Shown here: one piece after another, positions 1 through 6,979 of the stretch
Numbering within the stretch: position 1 is the first letter of the stretch
How the letters are laid out: every line of letters starts with the position of its first letter
Source of the DNA: Lachnoclostridium sp. UBA7097
GTDB lineage: Bacteria; Bacillota; Clostridia; Lachnospirales; Lachnospiraceae
Direction: 5' to 3'
Length of the DNA: 17,883 nt
NCBI GenBank assembly: GCA_002499945.1
Contig: DKYP01000033.1
Coordinates: 1 to 17,883 of the forward strand
Translations under genes and position numbers: made by a program
The notes under the pieces: model-generated
Seen by the model: the letters and a program-made list of their open reading frames with translations, nothing else
The model's database searches: none
Told to the model about the DNA's origin: nothing

Positions 1-53
1 ATCTTAACGGCCGTCAGTATAATATACTAAAAAGGTGCATTAAACATGTACTG

Positions 54-1319
54 TCAATACGCATTCTGGAACTTCCCAAAGAACATTTTTAATAAAATAT
101 CTGCAAAATACCTGCTGTCTGTTTTTTCTACTGTCCTTGACACTACGACAGGGACTGACATATAAAGCACGTCATTAACGAAGTATCTCACATATCCGGT
201 AATATCACCAGAACGCACTGGTGCATCTAATTTCTCTGGAAGTTCATAACTTACTGTTACTATATCATCTTTGGACATAAGCATTGTAAAACTGCCTGCT
301 TCTGTACGCTTTACAGGCACATAAGCTTCTTTGCCGCCTGTTACCGCAATATCAGGAAGCGGTGTGCCCGCAGATATCCCTGCCTGTGTAAATGCTTTAA
401 ACCCATAATCCATAAGGTTTCTTGTATCTGACCATTTGTAACCCTTATTAGGAGGCCAGCCACATGCAAGCACTGACGAAACAAGTGTAACACCATTCCT
501 TCTTGCTGCACCACAGAAGCAGTAACCGGCATTGCCTGTAAAACCTGTTTTTATCCCCAGTGCCCCACTATAGCTTGTAAGAAAAGCATCTTTATTATTA
601 ACAGAATATGTACGTGTATTGTCACAATTTGAAAACTGGTGTGAAGGTGTCTGGACTATATCCATAAACTGTTCATTCTGTATTGCATATGCGCCAATGC
701 AGCATAATTCATATGCAGTTGTATAATGCCCGTCACTGTCAAGCCCGTTAGGCGTTACAAAATGTGTATCCTTAAGCCCGAGTTCTTCAGCTTTAAGGTT
801 CATAAGTTCCGCAAACCCTTCAACACTTCCGCCAATATGTTCAGCTATTGCAACTGCTGTATCATTATGTGATTCAAGCATCAGTGAATATAGCAAATCC
901 CCAAGCCTGAATTTCTCACCTTCCTTTAAACCCAGCTGTACATCAGGCATTGAAGCCGCATACTTTGAAGCTGTAACAATATCATCAGGATTGCCATTTT
1001 CAAGTGTAACAATACAGGTCATTATCTTAGTAGTGCTTGCCATTGGGAGCTTTGTATCTGCATCCCTTGAAGCAAGAATCCTGTTGCTGTCTGCATCAAT
1101 AAGGCAGTATGCCTTGGAATACATTTTAGAAGGTTCATCTGCCGAAGAAGTAACCCCAAGGCTCTTTGCTGTAATCTTCTGCGGCGGGACAAGTTTTGTT
1201 TCCTCATACTGGCTAAACGGGGCAAACCCTGAAAGAAAATCTTTGGTATCATTTATATATGCGAGTGAAAGAAGCATAAGGCATATGGTATATATAGCAC
1301 TGCTTAATAATTTCTGCAT
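54..1319 (-). CDS. D-alanyl-D-alanine carboxypeptidase (DacF/PBP5 family)
   Basis: A low-molecular-weight penicillin-binding protein that trims the terminal D-Ala from peptidoglycan stem peptides outside the membrane. The 421 residues begin with a hydrophobic export signal (about residues 4-21). The three serine-transpeptidase motifs are intact and in order: STTK at 95-98 (catalytic Ser95, Lys98), SHN at 150-152 and KTG at 257-259. A PBP5 C-terminal-like region follows, and the last 20 residues could form the amphipathic membrane anchor usual in the family. The start is supported by GGAGG about six bases upstream. The crcB gene ends 53 bases upstream on the same strand with no terminator between, so they may be co-transcribed. 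The length is normal. Whether it is the vegetative or the sporulation paralogue cannot be told. Confidence 0.95.
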   Translation of the reverse strand: MQKLLSSAIYTICLMLLSLAYINDTKDFLSGFAPFSQYEETKLVPPQKITAKSLGVTSSADEPSKMYSKAYCLIDADSNRILASRDADTKLPMASTTKIMTCIVTLENGNPDDIVTASKYAASMPDVQLGLKEGEKFRLGDLLYSLMLESHNDTAVAIAEHIGGSVEGFAELMNLKAEELGLKDTHFVTPNGLDSDGHYTTAYELCCIGAYAIQNEQFMDIVQTPSHQFSNCDNTRTYSVNNKDAFLTSYSGALGIKTGFTGNAGYCFCGAARRNGVTLVSSVLACGWPPNKGYKWSDTRNLMDYGFKAFTQAGISAGTPLPDIAVTGGKEAYVPVKRTEAGSFTMLMSKDDIVTVSYELPEKLDAPVRSGDITGYVRYFVNDVLYMSVPVVVSRTVEKTDSRYFADILLKMFFGKFQNAY

Positions 1320-1372
1320 AACTGCCCTCCAATTATATCACTCTTCAAATATATGACGTTGTTTCTTAAATA

Positions 1373-1747
1373 TTACAGATGCTTACATATAAAATACTGT
1401 GCTGCAAAAATAACGCATATTCCCATTACTATGCTTAATACTGCATATAAAAAAGCAATTCCCGTATTTCCGTTTTTTATTAAATCTGATGTTTCCAGTG
1501 CAAATGTGGAAAAGGTTGTAAAGCCGCCGCATAACCCTGTTTTTAAAAATAATATAAGCTCCTGGTTTAACAAAACATTCTTTGAAACCAGTGCTGCAAT
1601 ACAGCCAATTAAAATACATCCGGCTATGTTAATTATAAATGTTTTTATTGGAAATACCGTAGTTTCCTTTACTGGTGCAAGGCTTATTAAATACCTTAAA
1701 ATTGCCCCTGCAAAACCACCTGCACCAACTGCAATGCATCCATACAT
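1373..1747 (-). CDS. crcB: fluoride ion channel CrcB/FluC
   Basis: A small four-helix membrane protein that exports fluoride as a dual-topology dimer. The 124 residues match the family in length. Visible hallmarks are GGFAGAILRY at 10-19 (conserved Arg18), an Asn-containing second helix around Asn40, and the pore signature GGFTTFSTF at 74-82, which carries the phenylalanine and polar-track residues. A strong AGGGGG ribosome site precedes the ATG by about eight bases. Only one crcB copy is visible here, so if no partner exists elsewhere a homodimer is expected. Its promoter is at 1792-1819. The leader of about 45 bases is too short for the usual fluoride riboswitch. dacF-like lies directly downstream. 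Confidence 0.93.
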   Translation of the reverse strand: MYGCIAVGAGGFAGAILRYLISLAPVKETTVFPIKTFIINIAGCILIGCIAALVSKNVLLNQELILFLKTGLCGGFTTFSTFALETSDLIKNGNTGIAFLYAVLSIVMGICVIFAAQYFICKHL

Positions 1748-1791
1748 AAAAATTCCCCCTGACTGTTTAATGCCCCTGCAATATTCCTCTT

Positions 1792-1819
1792 ATTATAACA
1801 TACTGCCGCACTTTTACAA
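1792..1819 (-). promoter_or_regulatory. sigma-A-type promoter of crcB
   Basis: Read on the minus strand: TTGTAA (-35, plus 1814-1819), a 16-base spacer, and a perfect TATAAT (-10, plus 1792-1797). A TG one base upstream of the -10 box makes it an extended -10. It points at crcB, 45 bases away. Confidence 0.7.
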
Positions 1820-1844
1820 AATATTTTTATATTCAACTTTCCAG

Positions 1845-1873
1845 TTGCTTTATTACATCCTAGGTAATATAAT
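1845..1873 (+). promoter_or_regulatory. sigma-A-type promoter of the rqcH operon
   Basis: TTGCTT (1845-1850), a 17-base spacer, then a perfect TATAAT (1868-1873), about 70 bases ahead of the rqcH start. It is divergent from the crcB promoter, and the two -35 boxes lie about 25 bases apart. Confidence 0.6.
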
Positions 1874-1932
1874 TGTTAATACCGGCTGCACCGGATTAAA
1901 AAAACAAAGTGGATATGCCGCTTTACAGAAAT

Positions 1933-1936
1933 GAGG
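1933..1936 (+). promoter_or_regulatory. ribosome binding site that sets the rqcH start
   Basis: GAGG at 1933-1936 lies six bases ahead of ATG 1943. The upstream in-frame ATG at 1931 overlaps this site and has no ribosome site of its own, so the protein should begin MALDG, as RqcH/FbpA relatives do. Confidence 0.7.
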
Positions 1937-1942
1937 TTAATT

Positions 1943-3727
1943 ATGGCATTAGATGGAATTACAATAGCAGCTCTTGCAAATGAGCTTAAAAATACACTTG
2001 TAAATGGACGTATTACTAAAATAGCACAACCCGAGAAGGACGAATTGCTTCTTACTATAAAGCAAAGCATAAGTGATGGCAATGGCAAAACAAAGCGTTT
2101 CCAGAAGCGCCTTACGGTTTCAGTGAACCCAGGCCTTCCGCTTCTCTACCTTAATGATGAAAATAAACAGTCACCCATGTCTGCACCAACTTTCTGTATG
2201 GTTTTAAGAAAGCACCTTAATAACTGCCGTATTACAGATATAAGGCAGGAGGGGCTTGAACGTGTAATACGCATAGGGCTTGAACACCTGGATGAAATGG
2301 GGGATTTATGCAGGAAATTCCTTATAATAGAGCTTATGGGCAAACACAGCAATATAATTTTTACTGATGATAATAATAAAATTATTGACAGCATTAAGCA
2401 TATCTCACTGCTTGTAAGTTCTGTAAGGGAGGTGCTTCCTGGCAGGGATTATTTTATCCCGGATACACAGCATAAATATGACCCTTTTACTATTACTGAA
2501 AAGGAATTTACAGATATAATCCTTGCAAAACCAATGGATATTGCAAAGGCTTTATATACTTCGCTTACAGGTTTCAGCCCTGTTATGTCAAATGAACTGG
2601 TTTATATTTCTTCACTTTCAGATAAAAACAGCACAAAAGAACTTTCAGAAATGGAGAAACTCCACCTTTACCGTAATTTTACAAGAATTATGGAACAGGT
2701 AAAAGAAGCATCTTTTAAACCATGTATTATTTATAAAGGAAATGAGCCTTTTGAGTTTTCATGTATACCATTAACTATATATTCTGACAGTAAAGATTAC
2801 CAGATAAAGCAATATGAAAGTGTAAGCCAGATGCTTTATTTATATTATTCATCAAAAGAAGTTATCTCACGTATGCGCCAGAAGTCATATGATTTGCGCA
2901 GGATAACTAATACTGCACTGGAACGTGCCAGGAAAAAATATGGTTTACAGGAAAAACAGCTTAAAGACACTGGAAAAAGGGATAAATACAAGGTATATGG
3001 TGAACTTCTTACAACATATGGTTATGGGTTAAAAGGCGGTGAGAAAAGTTTTACCTGTGACAATTATTATACAGGCGGTGAGATTACAATACCACTTGAT
3101 GAAAATATGAATGGTGTTGATAATGCAAAACGTTATTTTGAAAAATATGCCAAGTTAAAGCGTACATTTGAAGCACTAAGTGTACAGATTGAAGAAACAA
3201 GGCAGGAAATCTCACATCTTGACTCAATCAGCAATGCGCTTGATATTGCAATGCATGAAGAGGACCTTGCCACAATCAGGAAAGAGCTTTCTGAATATGG
3301 CTATATAAAACGCCGTAATGAACAGGGCAAGGGCAGTAGAAAAACTGCAAAAAGCAAACCCCTGCATTATATTTCTTCAGATGGTTTTGATATATATATT
3401 GGCAAGAATAATTACCAGAATGATGAGCTTACATTTAAAATTGCCACAGGCAATGACTGGTGGTTCCATGCAAAGGCAAGTGCTGGTTCACATGTTATAG
3501 TTAAAACGGAAGGTAAAGAACTTCCTGACCGCTCGTTTGAAGAGGCTGCAAGGCTTGCGGCATACTATTCAAAGGCAAGGGAACAGGGCAAGGCAGAAAT
3601 TGATTATATCCAGAAGAAACATGTTAAAAAGCCAAATGGCAGCAAACCGGGATTTGTTGTTTATTATACTAATTATTCAATGACTATTGATACAGATATA
3701 AGCGGAATAAAGGAGGTACAGGAATGA
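1943..3727 (+). CDS. rqcH: Rqc2 homologue RqcH (NFACT/FbpA family)
   Basis: RqcH binds 50S subunits that still carry a peptidyl-tRNA after ribosome splitting and recruits tRNA-Ala to add C-terminal alanine tails, marking the stalled chain for degradation. The 594 residues show the NFACT-N domain from MALDG onward, the family signature ELMGKHSNIIF at about 130-140, a lysine- and glutamate-rich coiled-coil middle, and the C-terminal NFACT-R (DUF814) domain from about residue 474. That last domain contains DWWFHAKASAGSHVI and a basic KKHVKKP segment. The Asp-Arg pair that relatives use for tRNA handling reads Glu106-Arg107 here (EGLERVI). Older annotations call this family a fibronectin-binding protein. 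It overlaps the next gene by four bases (ATGA), so the two are translationally coupled. Confidence 0.93.
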   Translation: MALDGITIAALANELKNTLVNGRITKIAQPEKDELLLTIKQSISDGNGKTKRFQKRLTVSVNPGLPLLYLNDENKQSPMSAPTFCMVLRKHLNNCRITDIRQEGLERVIRIGLEHLDEMGDLCRKFLIIELMGKHSNIIFTDDNNKIIDSIKHISLLVSSVREVLPGRDYFIPDTQHKYDPFTITEKEFTDIILAKPMDIAKALYTSLTGFSPVMSNELVYISSLSDKNSTKELSEMEKLHLYRNFTRIMEQVKEASFKPCIIYKGNEPFEFSCIPLTIYSDSKDYQIKQYESVSQMLYLYYSSKEVISRMRQKSYDLRRITNTALERARKKYGLQEKQLKDTGKRDKYKVYGELLTTYGYGLKGGEKSFTCDNYYTGGEITIPLDENMNGVDNAKRYFEKYAKLKRTFEALSVQIEETRQEISHLDSISNALDIAMHEEDLATIRKELSEYGYIKRRNEQGKGSRKTAKSKPLHYISSDGFDIYIGKNNYQNDELTFKIATGNDWWFHAKASAGSHVIVKTEGKELPDRSFEEAARLAAYYSKAREQGKAEIDYIQKKHVKKPNGSKPGFVVYYTNYSMTIDTDISGIKEVQE

Positions 3728-4599
3728 CAAGGATAATAAAATCAGACAGCCATGTACACACAGCATTTTCAACGGACAGCCAGGCACCAATGGAGGAAAT
3801 GTTAAAGACTGCAATAGATAACGGTTTTTCTTCTATATGTTTTACAGACCATATGGATTATAATTTTCCTTTAGTTTATGTTAAAAATGCGTCTCCTGGT
3901 GAAGAACCGCCATTCTGCCTTGATGCAGATGCCTATTATAGTGAAATAAACCGGCTAAAACTGCTTTACCCCCAGATAAAAATACGTACCGGGATTGAAC
4001 TTGGGCTTAAGGAAGATGCCAGGGACAAGTGTATGGAACTTCTAAACTTATATAAATTTGACTTTGTAATAGGTTCTACGCACCTTGTAGATAATACTGA
4101 CCCTTATTATGATACTTTCTGGGAAAAAACAGATGAAAAAACCGGCATGCAGAAGTTTTATGAGGCTACACTTGAAAATGTAAAAAGTGGCGTGGATTTT
4201 GACGTTTATGGACATATTGACTACATTACAAGATACACGCCATATATGAAAAAATTAAGAAGCAGTGGTTTATATAATGAAGAATATTATCTTTCCATAA
4301 CAGACCGCTTCCTTGATATAATTGAGGCAATACTTAGGCAGTTAATTTATAATGGCAAGGGAATTGAATTAAATACAAGTGGTTTAAAATACGGGCTGCA
4401 CCACCCACACCCACATGAAAAGATTCTAAAGCTTTATAAAGACCTTGGTGGTGAAATAATAACCATTGGTTCTGATGCACATGAAACAAAACATTTAGGT
4501 TTTGGGTTTGACAGTGTGCCAGAAATATTAAAAGCCTGCGGTTTTAAATACTATACAGAATTTACAGGCCGCAGGCCGGAAATGCTGCCAGTATACTAA
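3724..4599 (+). CDS. PHP-domain phosphatase, HisJ (histidinol-phosphatase) family
   Basis: A metal-dependent phosphoesterase of the PHP superfamily. HisJ members hydrolyse histidinol phosphate in histidine synthesis, but many genomic members lack proof of substrate. All expected metal ligands are visible in 291 residues: H10-x-H12, H43 in FTDH, E92 in GIELG, H120 in GSTH, H164 in GHID, and D251/H253 in GSDAH. A perfect AGGAGG (3711-3716) lies seven bases upstream of the ATG, inside the end of rqcH, and the start overlaps the rqcH stop. There are no histidine genes nearby, so the pathway role is unproven; coupling to rqcH may be organisational only. The 3' end overlaps the oppositely transcribed nifS end by four bases. 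Confidence 0.85.
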   Translation: MTRIIKSDSHVHTAFSTDSQAPMEEMLKTAIDNGFSSICFTDHMDYNFPLVYVKNASPGEEPPFCLDADAYYSEINRLKLLYPQIKIRTGIELGLKEDARDKCMELLNLYKFDFVIGSTHLVDNTDPYYDTFWEKTDEKTGMQKFYEATLENVKSGVDFDVYGHIDYITRYTPYMKKLRSSGLYNEEYYLSITDRFLDIIEAILRQLIYNGKGIELNTSGLKYGLHHPHPHEKILKLYKDLGGEIITIGSDAHETKHLGFGFDSVPEILKACGFKYYTEFTGRRPEMLPVY

Positions 4600-5735
4600 T
4601 TCCTGTCACGCAGGGCAGCCACATTTTCCTTTAAACGCCAGACTACATAATCCATTTCTTCCATGGTATTATATGAGTCAAGTGTCATTCTTAATGCCCC
4701 TTTTAACCTGTCACCATCTGCACCAAGGGCTTTAAGCACATGGGAACCGCCACCAAGCCCTGCTGTACATGCAGAACCGCTTGATGTACAGATTCCATCC
4801 ATATCAAGCATTATAAGCAGGCTTTGCCCTTCAATCCCAAGGAAGCTTACATTAAGGTTTCCTGGGAGACGCACATGCCTCGGGCCATTAAGGGTTACAC
4901 CGGGTATTTCATGTTCAATCCTGTATAAAAGGTAATCCCTCATATTCCTTACATACACAATATTTCTATGCATATCCTGCACTGCAATCTGTACAGCCTT
5001 TCCCATGCCTATTATGCCAGGCACATTCTCTGTACCCGCCCTTATACCTGACTCCTGTTTGCCGCCATGCATAAAAACTGCTGGCCTTATCCCGTTTCTT
5101 ATATACAAAAAGCCACAGCCCTTTGCACCCCTGAACTTATGGGCACTTGCGCTCATCATACCTATATTCATTTTATTTACATCTATATCCATATGGAGAT
5201 ACGCCTGTACTGCATCTGTATGGAAGCAAATATTATTCCTGCGTGCAATTTCACCAATTAGCTGTACTGGCTGTATACTTCCAGTTTCATTATTGGCTGC
5301 CATTATACTGATTAAAATAGTATCTTTTCTTATAGCCTTTTCAAGCTGCCCAGGGTTAATAATACCTTCACCATCCACATCAAGGTATGTTATGTCAAAT
5401 CCACGCTGTTTAAGGTACTCGCATGTATTTATAACAGCATGGTGTTCAATAGATGTTGTAATAATATGTTTCCCCTTGTCTTTTAAAGCCTCTGCCATGC
5501 CTGTAAGAGCCCAGTTATCAGACTCAGTGCCGCCACTTGTAAAATATATTTCCTCTGGCTTTGCATTAATGCTTCTGGCAATAATCTCCCTCACCCCGTC
5601 AATGGCATCTTTGCTTTTCTCTGCAAATTCATAAATGCCTGACGGGTTGCCATACTGCTTATCCAGATATGGCAGCATTGCCTTAAGGACTTCCGGGTGT
5701 ACTGGTGTAGTTGCAGCATTATCCAGATATATCAT
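4596..5735 (-). CDS. nifS: cysteine desulfurase (NifS/IscS-like, PLP-dependent)
   Basis: It converts cysteine to alanine and passes a persulfide sulfur to Fe-S cluster or thio-cofactor acceptors. The 379-residue protein has the class V aminotransferase fold signatures: YLDNAATT at the start, SGGTESDN at 67-74, His99 in EHHA over the PLP ring, HTDAVQ at 172-177 (Asp174), the PLP-binding Lys200 in SAHK, and the catalytic Cys323 in SSGSACTAG. Length and order are normal. Its ribosome site is modest (GAGAGGATGG, about nine bases from the ATG). No iscU, iscR or thiI homologue lies beside it, so the sulfur acceptor cannot be read from context. A short hairpin (CCAGT/ACTGG, plus 5816-5830) sits 80 bases upstream. 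Confidence 0.94.
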   Translation of the reverse strand: MIYLDNAATTPVHPEVLKAMLPYLDKQYGNPSGIYEFAEKSKDAIDGVREIIARSINAKPEEIYFTSGGTESDNWALTGMAEALKDKGKHIITTSIEHHAVINTCEYLKQRGFDITYLDVDGEGIINPGQLEKAIRKDTILISIMAANNETGSIQPVQLIGEIARRNNICFHTDAVQAYLHMDIDVNKMNIGMMSASAHKFRGAKGCGFLYIRNGIRPAVFMHGGKQESGIRAGTENVPGIIGMGKAVQIAVQDMHRNIVYVRNMRDYLLYRIEHEIPGVTLNGPRHVRLPGNLNVSFLGIEGQSLLIMLDMDGICTSSGSACTAGLGGGSHVLKALGADGDRLKGALRMTLDSYNTMEEMDYVVWRLKENVAALRDRN

Positions 5736-5886
5736 TATATGCTACCATCCTCTCACAAAAATTTAATAACCTGCTATACCAGTATATGAAAATAAAACCA
5801 GAATGCCACAAAATGCCAGTTTTTGACTGGATAACCTTTCTGTAAAAAATACATAATAATAAAAAACAGAAAGGCATGGTGGTTTT
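5736..5886. other. intergenic region between nifS and the small gene
   Basis: This is the first part of a 420-base stretch (5736-6155) that holds no conserved gene. It carries the nifS leader on the minus strand, a small inverted repeat (CCAGT...ACTGG at 5816-5830), and a weak plus-strand promoter candidate at 5823-5850. The 138-residue hydrophobic minus-strand frame across the stretch looks like the mirror of A-rich plus-strand sequence. Confidence 0.5.
5823..5850 (+). promoter_or_regulatory. possible promoter of the 53-residue gene
   Basis: TTGACT (5/6 match, 5823-5828), a 16-base spacer, then AAAAAT (4/6 match, 5845-5850). The -35 box is good and the -10 box poor, so this is only a candidate. 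It is about 37 bases ahead of the small gene's start. Confidence 0.3.
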
Positions 5887-6048
5887 ATGAAAATAACAGA
5901 GAAAAAGAAACCTGTACAGACAATCCCAAAGGGTATATGGGAAAGCAGCAGGCCAGGCAGGAATACAGAAAAAGGCCAGGTTCATGCTTCTAACAAGACA
6001 ACAGATTTGCAGGGAAATGGCTATCCTGTAAAGGAAAATAAAAAGTAA
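5887..6048 (+). CDS. candidate small lysine-rich protein, 53 residues
   Basis: An open frame of 53 codons, MKITEKKKPVQTIPKGIWES followed by a Gly/Asn/Lys-rich tail ending NGYPVKENKK. It is the only plausible gene in the gap between nifS and the nucleoside phosphorylase. AGAAAGG (5868-5874) is rather far at 12 bases, with GGTGG closer (5878-5882). A candidate promoter lies upstream and a nine-pair hairpin with a T-rich tail (6109-6133) lies downstream, so it could be a self-contained transcription unit. There is no signal peptide, membrane helix or cysteine; the composition suggests a soluble, largely disordered cytoplasmic peptide. I do not recognise a family. It may instead be a non-coding RNA or chance reading frame. 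Confidence 0.4.
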   Translation: MKITEKKKPVQTIPKGIWESSRPGRNTEKGQVHASNKTTDLQGNGYPVKENKK

Positions 6049-6108
6049 GGCATTATTAAAACCTGCCAGAATAAAGCAAGAAAAGACTTCAGGCTTTGCA
6101 AGCTTAAA

Positions 6109-6133
6109 GCCAGATACCCATAAAGTATCTGGC
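6109..6133 (+). terminator. hairpin terminator between the small gene and the phosphorylase
   Basis: GCCAGATAC (6109-6117) pairs perfectly with GTATCTGGC (6125-6133) around a seven-base loop and is followed on the plus strand by AATTTATTTTATAT. On the minus strand the exit sequence is TTTAAGC, so it may also stop the phosphorylase transcript, which ends 23 bases before it. Confidence 0.65.
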
Positions 6134-6155
6134 AATTTATTTTATATATCTTATT

Positions 6156-6920
6156 TTATATTTCAAGGACTGCCATAAGTGCTAATTCCATAGCTATATT
6201 AAATGAACCGTTCCCCCAGTTCCTTATATCATGTTTCTCCACATTTGCAAGGGAATCCGCAGTAAATAATAACTGCCCGAATATAACATTCCTCATCTTT
6301 GCACATGCTGCCATAGATGCACACTCCATTTCTACTACAGAATACCCTTCACTTTTACGGTAAAGCACCATTTCCTTTGTTTCCCTGTAAAACCCGTCAG
6401 TTGTCCATGTTTTACACTTACGGTACGGGATATTCTGCCTTGCCAGTGTCTTCTCTATTGCGGTGATACCCTGTGCGCTTAATTCCACTTCCCTTGATGG
6501 CGGCAGATAGTGATAAGATGTCCCTTCCTGCCTTAATGCAGCTGTTGGTACAAAAAAATCACCCTCTGCCCCGTCCTCAAGGGCACCACAGCACCCGGCA
6601 GCAATAAACTTCCTTGAACCGCCGGCAATCATCTGTTCCATAACCTGTACAGCACCTGCCCCGCCAAGTGGCACTTGCACAAAGGAAATATCCTGGCCGT
6701 TAATCTGTGTACCATATACAGGAAATATCTTTGTTACAGATTCAAAGAAGCCCTCTTTCTTACAGTTATGTGCGCTTGCATAACCATCAATTTCAGGTTC
6801 CATAAATAATAAAACTGCCCTGTCTGCAAAATGGAAATCTGTATGGTGTCCTGGCATAATAACTGCTTCACTGTCCGTATCATACTCTAAAATTGGTATC
6901 ATATTTTTTATAAGTGGCAT
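6156..6920 (-). CDS. nucleoside phosphorylase (PNP/UDP family), divergent
   Basis: A member of the phosphorylase superfamily that splits nucleosides to base and ribose-1-phosphate, probably for cytoplasmic salvage. In 254 residues one sees the core glycine motif AAGCCGAL (107-114), RQEGTSYHYLPP (130-141), WTTDGFYRETKE (172-183), the ribose-binding EMEC at 197-200 (usually EMEA or EMES) and TADSL at 221-225 with the likely base-contacting Asp222. The N-terminus lacks the usual phosphate-loop GDP motif and reads ILEYDTDSEAV... instead. It therefore fits the uncharacterised uridine phosphorylase-like group better than classic DeoD or Udp. AGAAAGG about eight bases upstream supports the start. 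The chemoreceptor ends 59 bases upstream on the same strand with no terminator seen. Confidence 0.8.
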   Translation of the reverse strand: MPLIKNMIPILEYDTDSEAVIMPGHHTDFHFADRAVLLFMEPEIDGYASAHNCKKEGFFESVTKIFPVYGTQINGQDISFVQVPLGGAGAVQVMEQMIAGGSRKFIAAGCCGALEDGAEGDFFVPTAALRQEGTSYHYLPPSREVELSAQGITAIEKTLARQNIPYRKCKTWTTDGFYRETKEMVLYRKSEGYSVVEMECASMAACAKMRNVIFGQLLFTADSLANVEKHDIRNWGNGSFNIAMELALMAVLEI

Positions 6921-6979
6921 ATATATTCCTTTCTTTGTTATCTGTTACTTATATTGCTGGTAATATGGTTTTCTTATGC

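Noticed and set aside
1..53. possible promoter (TATAAT near 17-24) at the left edge
   Set aside because: No -35 box at a usable distance and too little sequence to judge.
1353..1934. 193-residue plus-strand frame opposite crcB
   Set aside because: It is antisense to a clear CrcB gene, crosses both divergent promoters and shows no family features.
5005..5634. 209-residue plus-strand frame opposite nifS
   Set aside because: It is wholly antisense to a cysteine desulfurase with all catalytic residues; it has no supported start.
5719..6135. 138-residue hydrophobic minus-strand frame upstream of nifS
   Set aside because: It overlaps the nifS start, begins close to the terminator hairpin, lacks a ribosome site and has the Phe/Leu/Cys-rich composition expected from the reverse of A-rich DNA.
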